From Butyrivibrio sp. (GTDB lineage: Bacteria; Bacillota; Clostridia; Lachnospirales; Lachnospiraceae): 64,000 bases of DNA. Numbering within the stretch: position 1 is the first letter of the stretch; every line of letters begins with the position of its first letter. The DNA lies in NCBI GenBank assembly GCA_022486625.1, contig JAKVKH010000001.1, forward strand, positions 217,244 through 281,243, given 5' to 3'. Positions 41,996 through 52,827 of the stretch are shown in pieces. The position numbers and the translations under genes are program-made. The notes beneath the pieces were generated by a model. The model made no database searches. It saw only the letters and a program-made list of their open reading frames with translations, and had not been told where the DNA came from.

Positions 41996-43009
41996 TCAGA
42001 GAGTTCTTGAAGACAGTGCAGCGTAAGGCTTAAGGCTCTGCATCAGATCATCAAAGCGTTCAAAGGTAAGTGACTGTGCTCCGTCAGAAAGTGCATGAGC
42101 CGGATCATTATGTACCTCGATTTCAAGACCGTCGGCATCGCAGGCAGCAGCAGCCAGAGACATTGGCTTGATATAACGGTAGTTGCCTGTTGCATGAGAA
42201 GGATCCACGATTACCGGAAGATGTGTACGTTCTCTCAGAACCGGGACAGCAGACAGATCAAGTGTATTGCGTGTGGCAGTCTCGTAGGTGCGGATACCGC
42301 GTTCACACAGCACTACATTGGGATTACCTTCAGACATAATATATTCTGCGGCATTAAGCCATTCATCAATTGTTGCACACATGCCGCGCTTTAACAGAAC
42401 CGGCATTCTGGATCTTCCGGCTTCCTTGAGCAGGATAAAGTTCTGCATGTTTCTGGCACCGATCTGCAGCATATCCACATAATTGACGGCGGCTTCAATT
42501 GCTTCTGCACTGATGACCTCCGTTACGGTTGCAAGTCCGGTTTCCTCGCCTGCTTCTTTCAGATATTTCAGGCCTTCTTCTTCAAGACCCTGGAAAGAAT
42601 ATGGACTGGTACGCGGCTTATAGGCACCGCCACGGAGCATGGTTGCACCGGCTTTTCTGACAGCCTTTGCAATTGTGATCAGCTGCTCTTCAGATTCCAC
42701 GGCACAGGGACCGGCCATAACGGTCAGTACACCCGGACCGATGTTGACTTTACCGGCATGAACGGTAGTCGGCTCCGGATGAAATTTTCTGTTTGCAAGC
42801 TTGTAGGATTCAGTGACAGGGACGATTCTGTCAACCCCGCGGAAACTCAGAAGATTCTCAGTAGCCAGTTTGGATTTATCACCGACAACACCGATAATCG
42901 TGAGTTCTTCACCTTTGGAAAGATGAACCTGGAGACCTGCACCCTTAATATATTCTACAATCGTCTGAATGCTGGATTCTGCAGCATCAGGTTTCATGAC
43001 AATAATCAT
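41996..43009 (-). CDS. aroF: 3-deoxy-7-phosphoheptulonate synthase (AroF/AroA-beta type)
   Basis: MAGPCAVESEEQL, LRGGAYKPRTSPYSFQGL, PVIVDPSHATG; start at 43009 favoured. Confidence 0.94.
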   Translation of the reverse strand: MIIVMKPDAAESSIQTIVEYIKGAGLQVHLSKGEELTIIGVVGDKSKLATENLLSFRGVDRIVPVTESYKLANRKFHPEPTTVHAGKVNIGPGVLTVMAGPCAVESEEQLITIAKAVRKAGATMLRGGAYKPRTSPYSFQGLEEEGLKYLKEAGEETGLATVTEVISAEAIEAAVNYVDMLQIGARNMQNFILLKEAGRSRMPVLLKRGMCATIDEWLNAAEYIMSEGNPNVVLCERGIRTYETATRNTLDLSAVPVLRERTHLPVIVDPSHATGNYRYIKPMSLAAAACDADGLEIEVHNDPAHALSDGAQSLTFERFDDLMQSLKPYAALSSRTL

Positions 43010-43258
43010 TTTTTTTCCCTTTCTTTTCACTTAATTATAGTAATTTTTTATGCTATTCGCCACTATAACACGTCAACGTGCGAAAGTCAAACAAATAAAA
43101 AACAGAAGTTAAAAGTATTGAAAAAAGAAATTGTGCAATATCGTTCGATTATCTTGTATTGCATGTGCAATTTTAGTAAAATATACACATAAGCTGCAAG
43201 GAGGATCGCAAATCATCTCACACATTTTACCTAAAAAAGTTTGACTGGAGGACAAGAT

Positions 43259-45349
43259 ATGAACGTTTACACAACTGATAAGATTCGTAACGTGGTATTG
43301 CTTGGACATGGTGGATGCGGTAAGACCAGCCTCGCGGAGGCAATGGCTTATTTGTCCGGAATTACTTCCAGAATGGGAAAAGTGGCGGATGGGAATACCA
43401 TCAGTGATTTTGATAAGGAGGAACAAAAACGAAAAATTTCGATTGGTACAACCATGATCCCCATGGAATGGGGAGACTGTAAGATAAATCTTCTGGATAC
43501 TCCGGGCTTTTTTGACTTTGCAGGTGAAGTGGAAGAGGCGATCAGTGTTGCGGATGCGGCGATCATCGTGGTATCCGGCAAGGCAGGAATCGAAGTCGGA
43601 ACACAGAAAGCATGGGATCTGTGTGAGGAATACAGGATTCCGAGAATGATTTTCGTGGCAGATATGGATATTGATGATGTTTCCTACCGTCAGGTCGTAC
43701 AGGATATGACGGATCTGTATGGAAAGAAGATGGCACCGTTTAATCTGCCAATCCGTGAGGACGAGAAGTTCGTCGGTTATGTCAATGTGATTCAGGAAAA
43801 GGGCTTTCGCTGGGAAGGTAAGGAAGTTACAGAATGTGAGGTCCCGGAGTATAATCAGGCCAATCTGAAAATCTGCAGGGATACACTGATGGAAGCTGTT
43901 GCGGAAACATCAGAATCTATGATGGACAGATATTTTAACGGGGAGACATTCTCAGAAGCAGAGATCAGAGCGGCACTTCGCAGCAACGTATGTGACGGTA
44001 CCATTGTTCCGATTGAAATGGGATCCAGTATTCTGGGGCAGGGTATTTATACGCTGATGGATGATATTGTGAAATATATGCCAAGTCCGGAGAACCGGAA
44101 GATGTCCGGTATTAATATGAAGACAAATGAGATCTTTGAAGCAGATTTTGATTTTTCAAAACCGAAGACGGCATTTGTGTTCAAAACCGTTATGGATCCG
44201 TTTATCGGTAAGTATTCACTGATCAAGGTCCGTTCCGGCGTATTAAAGACAGATGATATCATGTATGATACCAACAGAGATCAGGAACTGAAAATCGGTA
44301 AGCTCTTTATTCTGCAGGGAAATAAGACAACTGAAATTGCAGAGCTGCATGCAGGAGATCTAGGTGCATTACAGAAACTCGATATTGCAACAGGGGATAC
44401 GCTTTCGACAAAGGCAAATCCGATTCAGTATGCGAGGATGAATATTTCCGAGCCATATACGGCGATGCGGTATCATGCACAGAATAAGGCGGATATTGAT
44501 AAGATCGCACAGGCGCTTTCCAAGCTGGCAGCAGAGGATATGACCTTGAAGGTCGTAAATGATGCCGAGAATCATCAGTCGTTGATATATGGAATGGGAG
44601 ATCTGCATCTTGAAGTTATTGCCAGTAAGCTCCTGAATGAATATAAGGTGGGAATTGATCTGACAAGACCGAAAGTGGCGTTCCGTGAGACAATACGCAA
44701 GACTTCCGATGTGGAATATAAATATAAGAAGCAGACCGGCGGACACGGACAGTACGGACATGTAAAGATGCGCTTTGAACCTTCAGGAGATGTGCTTAAG
44801 CCTTATGTTTTTGCACAGGAAGTAGTTGGCGGTGCGGTTCCCAAGAATTTCTTCCCGGCAGTGGAAAAAGGAATTGCAGAATCCGTACAAAGAGGACCGC
44901 TTGCAGCATATCCGGTTGTCGGCGTGAAGGCAATTCTCTATGATGGCTCCTATCATCCGGTGGATTCTTCTGAAATGGCATTTAAAGTAGCAGCAAGTCA
45001 GGCATTTAAGAAAGGCTTTATGGAAGCGACACCGGTTCTGCTTGAACCGATTGCGAATCTGAAGGTAACCGTTCCGGATGCATATACCGGGGATGTCATG
45101 GGCGATCTGAATAAGAGACGTGCAAGGGTGACAGGCATGAATCCTGCAGCAGGCGGCAGGCAGACAGTGGAAGCGGATGTTCCGATGACAGAGCTGTTCG
45201 GTTATTGTACGCAGCTGCGTTCCATGACGGGCGGAAGCGGAGATTTCGAATATCATTTTGTCAGGTATGAGCAGGCTCCCGCAGAGGTACAGGAAAAAGA
45301 AATTGCTGCACGTGCAGATAAGGTTGCAGCTGAGAATACAGAAGAGTAA
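43259..45349 (+). CDS. EF-G-like translational GTPase
   Basis: NVVLLGHGGCGKTSLAEAM, LLDTPGFFDF, HGQYGHVKMRFEP. Confidence 0.9.
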   Translation: MNVYTTDKIRNVVLLGHGGCGKTSLAEAMAYLSGITSRMGKVADGNTISDFDKEEQKRKISIGTTMIPMEWGDCKINLLDTPGFFDFAGEVEEAISVADAAIIVVSGKAGIEVGTQKAWDLCEEYRIPRMIFVADMDIDDVSYRQVVQDMTDLYGKKMAPFNLPIREDEKFVGYVNVIQEKGFRWEGKEVTECEVPEYNQANLKICRDTLMEAVAETSESMMDRYFNGETFSEAEIRAALRSNVCDGTIVPIEMGSSILGQGIYTLMDDIVKYMPSPENRKMSGINMKTNEIFEADFDFSKPKTAFVFKTVMDPFIGKYSLIKVRSGVLKTDDIMYDTNRDQELKIGKLFILQGNKTTEIAELHAGDLGALQKLDIATGDTLSTKANPIQYARMNISEPYTAMRYHAQNKADIDKIAQALSKLAAEDMTLKVVNDAENHQSLIYGMGDLHLEVIASKLLNEYKVGIDLTRPKVAFRETIRKTSDVEYKYKKQTGGHGQYGHVKMRFEPSGDVLKPYVFAQEVVGGAVPKNFFPAVEKGIAESVQRGPLAAYPVVGVKAILYDGSYHPVDSSEMAFKVAASQAFKKGFMEATPVLLEPIANLKVTVPDAYTGDVMGDLNKRRARVTGMNPAAGGRQTVEADVPMTELFGYCTQLRSMTGGSGDFEYHFVRYEQAPAEVQEKEIAARADKVAAENTEE

Positions 45350-45376
45350 AAAATACAGAATGACAGAAGTTACCAG

Positions 45377-45411
45377 AGGGGGCGGGTGCCGGTGAGGCAC
45401 CCGCTTTTTTT
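45377..45411 (+). terminator. Rho-independent terminator
   Basis: gcgggtgccggtgaggcacccgcttttttt. Confidence 0.85.
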
Positions 45412-45531
45412 GACGGAGGCAGACATTAATTTTGCCATGTGTCCGGTTTCCTGTCAGGGAAAGGTATGTTATAATTGCCATGTCTTTCGTGCATACGGAG
45501 AATGGAAAATGAACAGGAAAGAGGATAAAAA

Positions 45532-47208
45532 ATGAAATTTCAGGACATGCCCTACGAACGGGTGGATATGGAGCAGCTCAAAAAGAATTTTGCAGCACTG
45601 GAACAGGAGTTTACGCAGGCACAGTCAGGAGAAGCACAGTTTGCAGTGCATCAGAAGTACTATCAGCTGACAAATCACGTAATGACAGAGATGACGATTG
45701 CAGAAATCCGTCATGATATAGATATGACAGATGAGTTTTACAGTGCAGAGCAGGATTATTATGATGAAAACGGACCGGTTTTCCGTAATCTCGTTGTTTC
45801 TTATCAGAAGAAACTCTTTTCATCACAGTTCAGACCTTACCTTGAAGAGAAGATCGGACCGGTCGCATTTAAGAATATTGAACTTGCCATGAAGTCGGTT
45901 GATGAGAAGGTTCTGCCGCTGATGCAGGAAGAAAACCAGCTTCAGACAAAGTATAACAAGCTTTTGGCAACAGCACAGATCGAATGGAACGGTGAAACAC
46001 TGAATCTGTCACTGATGAACCCGTATCTGCATCATCAGGACAGAAAGATCCGGATACAGGCATGGGAGAAATATACGGCATTTTTTGAAAAGAATCAGGA
46101 AGAACTGGATGATATCTATGATCAGCTGGTGAAGAACAGAACAGCGCAGGCACAGGCGCTTGGATATGAGAATTATCTTACACTTGGTTATTACAGGATG
46201 AACAGAAACTGTTACGGCAGAAGTGATGTGCAGCAGTTTCGTGAACAGGTCAAGCGTGATTTCGTACCGTTTGCGGAGAAGCTTCATGAAAGACGCCGTC
46301 AGAGACTGGGGCTTGACAGACTGCATTTTGAAGATGAGGGTGTTTATTTCACAAACGGTAATCCGGCGCCGATCGGTACACCGCAGCAGATTCTGGATGC
46401 AGGGCGCAGGATGTACAATGAACTCTCACCGGAAACTGCAAAGTTTATGAATTTTATGTGTGACAATGATCTGTTTGATGTACTTGGCAGAAAGACCAAG
46501 AAAACAGGCGGTTATATGACCTATCTGCCGGATTACAGATCTCCGTTCATCTTTGCCAACTTCAATGGAACCAGCGGTGACGCCGATGTTATCACACATG
46601 AGTGCGGACATGCATTTCAGGGGTATATCATTGCGGATGATCCGATCAATGAGCATGCGGATATTACCATGGAAACGGCAGAAACACACTCCATGTCCAT
46701 GGAGTTCTTTACGGAACCATGGATGAATCTGTTCTTTGGAGACAGGGCAAAGGATTATGTGGACATGCATTTCGAAGATTCCTGCATCTTCATTCCCTAC
46801 GGAACCATGGTAGATGAGTTCCAGGATATTGCCTATGCCAATCCGGGACTTTCTCCAAAGCAGAGAAATGAGGCATGGAGAGATCTTGAGCGTCAGTATA
46901 AGCCGCATCTTGACTATTCCGGGAATGAATACCTGGAAAAGGGTGGGTTCTGGCAGAAACAGCATCATATTTATGACTGTCCGCTGTATTATATTGATTA
47001 TTGTATTGCACAGACAGATGCACTTCAGTACAAGGCGTGGATGGATCAGGATTATAAGGCTGCATGGAACAGCTATCTTAAACTCTGCAGACTTTCCGCA
47101 TCAGATTTCTTTACCGGACTTCTGCCGCAGGTCGGTCTGAACAATCCATTTGAGGATGGATGCCTTAAAGACGTTGTACGTCAGCTTGAGAAGACGATGA
47201 AGCTATAA
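45532..47208 (+). CDS. M3-family oligoendopeptidase
   Basis: VITHECGHAFQGY zinc motif; ADITMETAETHSMSMEFFTEPW. Confidence 0.93.
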   Translation: MKFQDMPYERVDMEQLKKNFAALEQEFTQAQSGEAQFAVHQKYYQLTNHVMTEMTIAEIRHDIDMTDEFYSAEQDYYDENGPVFRNLVVSYQKKLFSSQFRPYLEEKIGPVAFKNIELAMKSVDEKVLPLMQEENQLQTKYNKLLATAQIEWNGETLNLSLMNPYLHHQDRKIRIQAWEKYTAFFEKNQEELDDIYDQLVKNRTAQAQALGYENYLTLGYYRMNRNCYGRSDVQQFREQVKRDFVPFAEKLHERRRQRLGLDRLHFEDEGVYFTNGNPAPIGTPQQILDAGRRMYNELSPETAKFMNFMCDNDLFDVLGRKTKKTGGYMTYLPDYRSPFIFANFNGTSGDADVITHECGHAFQGYIIADDPINEHADITMETAETHSMSMEFFTEPWMNLFFGDRAKDYVDMHFEDSCIFIPYGTMVDEFQDIAYANPGLSPKQRNEAWRDLERQYKPHLDYSGNEYLEKGGFWQKQHHIYDCPLYYIDYCIAQTDALQYKAWMDQDYKAAWNSYLKLCRLSASDFFTGLLPQVGLNNPFEDGCLKDVVRQLEKTMKL

Positions 47209-47351
47209 AAGCATTGCCAAAATGATATTCGATATAGCAAATACTTGCGATATGATACAATGAATATCACTTTCAACATCGGAACACTAATTCATGCTAC
47301 GCTCTATATCGTAACCTGATGATGTGTAACTTATAATGTTGAGAGATAACG

Positions 47352-47861
47352 ATGGCTGAAAAAAACACGAGACTTGCAAAATATCTGAGAGCATTAAGGG
47401 AAAGTCATGAGAATACGCAGGATGAGCTTGCAGAGATGCTCGGGGTGACCAGGCAGACCTATTCTCATTATGAGAACTGCAGGCTGATGCCGTCTACGGA
47501 AGCTTTGTACCGGATTGCGGTTTTTTATCATGTACCGATTGAAAAAATGATTCTGATAGCCGTAAGTGATACGGCAGAGATTCAGAAAGCTGAGAGTTCA
47601 CAACTGATCGAAGAGGATTCTGATACCTATGCAAAGGGCGGAAGAAAAAGCGGAATTTCCATAAGATGGACAGAAGCAAGAGCAATTGCCTATGATGAGT
47701 TCATCAATTCCATTTCGTCGATCAAGCGTAAACTTCAGGATCTTTCACTGGAAGAAATTGATTTTTATTACAGTCATCTGGAGGCGGATGATCAGGAAAC
47801 GATCAGAGCGCTGATGCAGAAGCTGTATATTGTATCGAATAAGAGAGTGAAAAAGAAATAA
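47352..47861 (+). CDS. XRE-family HTH protein
   Basis: KYLRALRESHENTQDELAEMLGVTRQTYSHYENCRLMPSTEALYRIAVFY. Confidence 0.85.
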   Translation: MAEKNTRLAKYLRALRESHENTQDELAEMLGVTRQTYSHYENCRLMPSTEALYRIAVFYHVPIEKMILIAVSDTAEIQKAESSQLIEEDSDTYAKGGRKSGISIRWTEARAIAYDEFINSISSIKRKLQDLSLEEIDFYYSHLEADDQETIRALMQKLYIVSNKRVKKK

Positions 47862-47871
47862 CGGTCAGTAA

Positions 47872-47907
47872 GATATCCCGGTGCAGATTGCATCGGGGTA
47901 TTTTTTT
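47872..47907 (+). terminator. Rho-independent terminator
   Basis: atatcccggtgcagattgcatcggggtattttttt. Confidence 0.8.
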
Positions 47908-47922
47908 GGCAAAACCAGATCC

Positions 47923-47951
47923 TTGACATTAATGGTATGAATGTATACAAT
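47923..47951 (+). promoter_or_regulatory. Near-consensus SigA promoter
   Basis: TTGACA - 17 bp - TACAAT. Confidence 0.75.
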
Positions 47952-48042
47952 TATACCCAAACATGATGAAAAAAGATGGGTGCCCGTCGTAAACCGTTTA
48001 TCAAAGGGGATTTTCGGCGGATCAGCAGGAGGTATATCTGGT

Positions 48043-49497
48043 ATGAAACAGGATAATAATGCATTTCAGAATCGACCGGTATCGATGAATGACAAGAATA
48101 ATCTGCTCCAGATTGAGGAGCATATGTATATCCTGGATGATGTTGAGAAACCGAACGTTTTCCGAAATATGTTTCCTTATGAAGAGATTCCGAAAATTCC
48201 GTTTAATGACAGAATCGTTCCGCATAACATGCCGCATGATATCTGGATTACGGATACTACATTCCGTGACGGGCAGCAGTCAAGAGCACCATATTCTACA
48301 GAGCAGATCGTCAGGATCTATGATATGCTTCATGAACTGGGCGGTCCAAACGGAATGATTCGCCAGAGTGAGTTCTTCTTATACAGCAAAAAGGATCGGG
48401 ATGCAGTTGTAAAGTGTATGGAGCGCGGGTATAAATTTCCGGAAGTGACCAGCTGGATTCGTGCCAGTCAGGAAGATTTCAAACTGGTAAAGGAAATCGG
48501 GATGAAGGAAACCGGAATTCTGGTCAGTTGTTCTGATTATCATATTTTCCTGAAACTCAAGATGACCAGAAAACAGGCAATGGAGCATTACTTAAGTGTA
48601 ATCCGTTCCTGCCTGGAAGAGGGAATCAGTCCCAGATGTCATCTGGAGGACATTACCCGTGCAGATATTTACGGCTTTGTTGTTCCGTTCTGTATTGAAC
48701 TGATGAAGCTTAAGGATGAATATAATATTCCCATAAAAGTCCGTGCCTGTGATACAATGGGATACGGTGTGAATTTTTCGGGAGCAGTTATTCCGAGAAG
48801 TGTGCAGGGAATTATCTATGCACTCAATACCAATGGCGGTGTTCCGAGCGATCTGATGGAATGGCACGGGCATAATGATTTTTACAAGGCGGTTACCAAT
48901 TCCACAACAGCATGGCTGTATGGCTGCAGTGCGGTCAATACGTCACTGTTCGGTATCGGTGAGAGAACAGGCAATACACCGCTTGAAGCCATGGTGTTTG
49001 AGTATGCCCAGCTCAAGGGTACATTAAATGGTATGAATACAACCGTAATCACAGATCTGGCAGAATATTATGAGAAGGAAATCGGATTTCATATTCCTGC
49101 ACAGACACCTTTTGTCGGGAAAAATTTCAATGTGACAAGAGCCGGGATTCATGCAGACGGACTATTGAAAAACGAAGAGATTTATAATATCTTTGATACG
49201 GATAAATTTCTGAGACGTCCGCCGGTAAGCGCGGTTTCCAATACGTCAGGACTTGCAGGAATTGCACATTGGATCAATACCTATTTCAAATTAAGAGGTG
49301 ATAAGGCGCTTGAGAAGACATCTCCCCTTGTGACAGAGATCAAGGAATGGGTAGATGATGAGTATGCAGGCGGGCGTGTAACAGTCATGACAGATGAAGA
49401 ACTGCTGACAGAGATTGCAGCAGTTGAGAAGAAGCTTGGAATTTCTCTGACAGATGATGATACACAGAAACAGAAGAAAGCAAAGAGTACAAAGTAA
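48043..49497 (+). CDS. DRE-TIM metallolyase family, candidate Re-citrate synthase / 2-isopropylmalate synthase-like
   Basis: ITDTTFRDGQQSRAPYS, HLEDITRADIYGFV, MEWHGHNDFYKAVTNS, GIGERTGNTPLE; start at 48043 supported by RBS aggagg and promoter position. Confidence 0.82.
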   Translation: MKQDNNAFQNRPVSMNDKNNLLQIEEHMYILDDVEKPNVFRNMFPYEEIPKIPFNDRIVPHNMPHDIWITDTTFRDGQQSRAPYSTEQIVRIYDMLHELGGPNGMIRQSEFFLYSKKDRDAVVKCMERGYKFPEVTSWIRASQEDFKLVKEIGMKETGILVSCSDYHIFLKLKMTRKQAMEHYLSVIRSCLEEGISPRCHLEDITRADIYGFVVPFCIELMKLKDEYNIPIKVRACDTMGYGVNFSGAVIPRSVQGIIYALNTNGGVPSDLMEWHGHNDFYKAVTNSTTAWLYGCSAVNTSLFGIGERTGNTPLEAMVFEYAQLKGTLNGMNTTVITDLAEYYEKEIGFHIPAQTPFVGKNFNVTRAGIHADGLLKNEEIYNIFDTDKFLRRPPVSAVSNTSGLAGIAHWINTYFKLRGDKALEKTSPLVTEIKEWVDDEYAGGRVTVMTDEELLTEIAAVEKKLGISLTDDDTQKQKKAKSTK

Positions 49498-49508
49498 AAG
49501 GAAATGCA

Positions 49509-50231
49509 ATGGCTGAGCAATCAGCAATTGGAGGGTCAATGGAGAGTAATGAATTAAAACAGGAAGAGATTGATAAATATTCTCTTCGTGGTCGTGTCTT
49601 CCACAAGATCAGGGAAGATATCCTGAGCGGAAAGTATAAGGATCATGAGGAACTGAAAGAGGTCGCAATCGGAAACGAGCTGGGGGTCAGCAGAACTCCG
49701 GTGCGCGAAGCATTCCGGCAGCTTGAGCTGGAAGGTCTGATCCAGATTATACCGAACAGAGGTGCCTACGTTACCGGCATCAAAGCCAAGGATGTAAAGG
49801 ATATTTACATGATCAGATCCAAACTGGAAGGTCTGTGTGCGAGATGGGCAACTGAGCATATCACACAGGAACAGATGGAAGAAATGGAAGAAAATATTTA
49901 TCTGGCGGAGTTTCATGCATCCAAGGGCCATATGGATCAGATTGCGGAACTGGATAATCGCTTTCATAATATTCTGTATGAGTCATGCGATTCCAAGATG
50001 CTGGAGCATCTGTTAAAGGATTTCCATCAGTATGTATGGCGTGTACGCCAGAAGACACTTGCAAGTGCGCGTGGCCCTGTATCCAATCATGAACACAGAG
50101 GGATCATGGAAGCCATCAAGGCACATGATGCGGATCAGGCGGAGAAACTTGCCAATCAGCATATGATCAATGCATATGATAATATGGTCAAGAACGGCCT
50201 GTATGATATATACAAGGATGAAGAAGAATAA
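49509..50231 (+). CDS. GntR-family regulator (FCD type)
   Basis: DHEELKEVAIGNELGVSRTPVREAFRQLELEGLIQIIPNRGAYVTG. Confidence 0.9.
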   Translation: MAEQSAIGGSMESNELKQEEIDKYSLRGRVFHKIREDILSGKYKDHEELKEVAIGNELGVSRTPVREAFRQLELEGLIQIIPNRGAYVTGIKAKDVKDIYMIRSKLEGLCARWATEHITQEQMEEMEENIYLAEFHASKGHMDQIAELDNRFHNILYESCDSKMLEHLLKDFHQYVWRVRQKTLASARGPVSNHEHRGIMEAIKAHDADQAEKLANQHMINAYDNMVKNGLYDIYKDEEE

Positions 50232-50253
50232 AAAAGCATAAAGGAGCAAAGCC

Positions 50254-51456
50254 ATGGGAAAGATTGCAATGACAACACCGATCGTGGAGATGGACGGAGA
50301 CGAGATGACCAGAATTCTCTGGAAACTGATCAAGGAACATCTTCTGACACCTTACATTGATCTCAGAACAGAGTATTATGATCTGGGACTTAAGCACAGA
50401 GATGAGACAGATGATCAGGTTACCGTTGACAGTGCAAATGCGGCGCTCAAATATGGTGTTGCCGTGAAGTGTGCAACAATAACCCCCAATGCAGAGCGCG
50501 TAACGGAATATGGACTGAAGAAGATGTATAAGAGTCCTAACGGTACGATCCGTGCAATTCTTGACGGTACGGTTTTTCGTACACCCGTTATGGTAAAGGG
50601 AATTGAACCCTGTGTAAAAAACTGGGAAACACCGATTACGCTGGCTCGTCATGCGTATGGAGATGTGTATAAGAATACGGAAATCCGTGTTCCGGGAGCA
50701 GGAACGGCTGAGCTGGTATTTACGGCAGAGGATGGTACGCAGACACGCGAAGTGATTCAGAAATTTACAGGTCCCGGCATTATACAGGGAATTCATAATA
50801 CGGACAGATCCATTACCAGCTTTGCAAAGGCATGTTTCCAGTATGCACTGGATGAAAAAAAGGATCTCTGGTTCGGGACAAAGGATACCATCAGTAAGAC
50901 TTATGACAGAAGATTCAGAGAGATTTTTGAGGCAGCGTTCCAGGGAGAATATAAGGAAAAATTCGAACAGGCAGGTCTGACCTATTTTTATACACTGATT
51001 GATGATGCAGTTGCCCGTGTCATGAAGTCCAGAGGCGGATTTATCTGGGCATGCAAGAATTATGACGGAGATGTCATGAGCGATATGGTATCTTCTGCAT
51101 TTGGTTCTCTTGCAATGATGACATCGGTACTGGTGTCTCCGACAGGTGCATATGAGTATGAGGCAGCACACGGAACGGTGCAGAGACATTATTACAAATA
51201 CCTTAAGGGAGAGCCGACATCCACCAATCCTGTGGCAACGATTTTTGCATGGAGCGGAGCACTCAGGAAAAGAGGAGAGCTGGATGGAAGTCAGGAGCTG
51301 CAGGATTTTGCAGATCGTCTTGAAAAAGCAACACTCGGAACCATTGAGTCCGGAAAAATGACCAAGGATCTGGCGCTGATTACCACGCTTGATGATGTAA
51401 CGACACTGAATACAGAAGAATTTATTCTTGAGATACAGAAGAATCTTGAAGGTTGA
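50254..51456 (+). CDS. icd: NADP-dependent isocitrate dehydrogenase
   Basis: [59 protein letters not shown]. Confidence 0.96.
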   Translation: MGKIAMTTPIVEMDGDEMTRILWKLIKEHLLTPYIDLRTEYYDLGLKHRDETDDQVTVDSANAALKYGVAVKCATITPNAERVTEYGLKKMYKSPNGTIRAILDGTVFRTPVMVKGIEPCVKNWETPITLARHAYGDVYKNTEIRVPGAGTAELVFTAEDGTQTREVIQKFTGPGIIQGIHNTDRSITSFAKACFQYALDEKKDLWFGTKDTISKTYDRRFREIFEAAFQGEYKEKFEQAGLTYFYTLIDDAVARVMKSRGGFIWACKNYDGDVMSDMVSSAFGSLAMMTSVLVSPTGAYEYEAAHGTVQRHYYKYLKGEPTSTNPVATIFAWSGALRKRGELDGSQELQDFADRLEKATLGTIESGKMTKDLALITTLDDVTTLNTEEFILEIQKNLEG

Positions 51457-51558
51457 AAATATAAAGCCTGATATAAAAAAAACGCCTTTTCGGTGGGTGG
51501 ACTTAGGGATTATGAAAAACAAGGTCTTTAAGGACAGCCTCTAAGCGGGAAAAAGAAT

Positions 51559-51598
51559 AACGGTCAGATGTGAGAAAGCCTCATGTCTGGCCGTTTTT
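51559..51598 (+). terminator. Hairpin plus T run near backbone/element junction
   Basis: aacggtcagatgtgagaaagcctcatgtctggccgttttt. Confidence 0.7.
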
Positions 51599-51726
51599 CT
51601 ATGCCCGGAGGGACACAGATATTTATCAATTTATCCTGCACATACCGCTTGCTATTCTTCCCGGACAGAGTGATGTATGTACGTACCAAAAGGCCACAGA
51701 GCCTGAAAAATCAAGGAGGCACGCAC

Positions 51727-52392
51727 ATGAAGATGAATTACGAAGGAAGACAGAGAAAAGAGCTGGTAGCCACCATCGCCGAGATTACCGGAGAAAAGGC
51801 TGTGTATATGAAGGCACCGACCTACGCTTACCAGATTGGGAGATTCACGATTGAGCGCAACGGAGACCTTTCCTGTGACGATGCGACGGCTCTGGAGGAA
51901 CTTCTCCCCAAGCTGGCAGAGAACGGATTTATCGCCGAACAAGAGCCGCAGGAGAACGCTACGAACGCTGACGGCTCCGGTCTGACGGTCACGGTTCCGG
52001 TCACAGCAGCATCGGTCGATAATCTCAAGAATCTGCTTGAGGCAAAGGGAGCACTCATCAAGAAGGCGCTCGGAATCGCCGACATCAGCATCAAGGTCGA
52101 GGATTATAAGGTTTCATTCCCCTGGTTTCCGGAGATGCCTGAACCGGACGAGGTCAAAGCCTACACCGAGTTCATCGCAGCCATCTGCCGGATGAGCAAG
52201 GAGCAGAAACGCATCAGCGCGACGGAGCGGCCTACGGATAATGAGAAGTTCACCTTCCGGGTATTTCTGATCCGGCTCGGCTTTATCGGTGATGAGTACA
52301 AGACCACTCGCCGGATTCTACTCCGGAACCTTTCCGGGAACAGCGCATGGCATAATGGTACACCAAGGAAGGAGGCCGAGGCTGATGATTAA
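51727..52392 (+). CDS. Mobile-element 'virulence-related' protein
   Basis: MKMNYEGRQRKELVATIAEITGEKAVYMKAPTYAYQIG...FRVFLIRLGFIGDEYKTTRRILLRNLSGNSAW, pattern recalled from clostridial phage-like elements. Confidence 0.65.
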   Translation: MKMNYEGRQRKELVATIAEITGEKAVYMKAPTYAYQIGRFTIERNGDLSCDDATALEELLPKLAENGFIAEQEPQENATNADGSGLTVTVPVTAASVDNLKNLLEAKGALIKKALGIADISIKVEDYKVSFPWFPEMPEPDEVKAYTEFIAAICRMSKEQKRISATERPTDNEKFTFRVFLIRLGFIGDEYKTTRRILLRNLSGNSAWHNGTPRKEAEADD

Positions 52393-52612
52393 GAAAGAAC
52401 AGCTGAAGGAACTCCGGCTTCAATACCCGGTCGAGACAAGGATAGAACTCATCCGAATGGACGATCCTGCCGCTCCTCCTATTGGTACGCAAGGCACCGT
52501 GACCGGAGTCGATGATATAGGAGACATTCTGGTTGACTGGGATAACGGTTCATCGCTGAATGTGGTACCGGAGATCGACCGCATCAGGAAGGTGGCAGAT
52601 TCTGATGAATGA
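52385..52612 (+). CDS. DUF4314-like protein
   Basis: RIELIRMDDPAAPPIGTQGTVTGVDDIGDILVDWDNGSSLNVVPEID. Confidence 0.7.
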   Translation: MIKKEQLKELRLQYPVETRIELIRMDDPAAPPIGTQGTVTGVDDIGDILVDWDNGSSLNVVPEIDRIRKVADSDE

Positions 52613-52784
52613 TATTGTCCGAGAACAAATCCTCACCATCCGAGACAGCGGCCTGACGAATATGTTCGATGTAAACATGGTTCAGCGCCTTGCATACGAA
52701 CGAGATTATTATGAGCTTGTGCTGTGGTTGGAAGACCACAGGAAGGAATATGCCCGGTTTATCATGACCGGAGACACAGATTAA
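52605..52784 (+). CDS. DUF5049-like protein
   Basis: REQILTIRDSGLTNMFDVNMVQRLAYERDYYELVLWLEDHRKEYARFIMTG. Confidence 0.65.
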   Translation: MNDIVREQILTIRDSGLTNMFDVNMVQRLAYERDYYELVLWLEDHRKEYARFIMTGDTD

Positions 52785-52827
52785 AGGAAAGCCGCACCGG
52801 GGACTGCTCCCTGATGCGGCTATGCCA

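Noticed and set aside
50188-51522. 444-aa minus-strand ORF
   Set aside because: Fully antisense to icd, whose motifs are unmistakable; the translation is Cys/His/Ile-rich shadow sequence with no recognisable domain.
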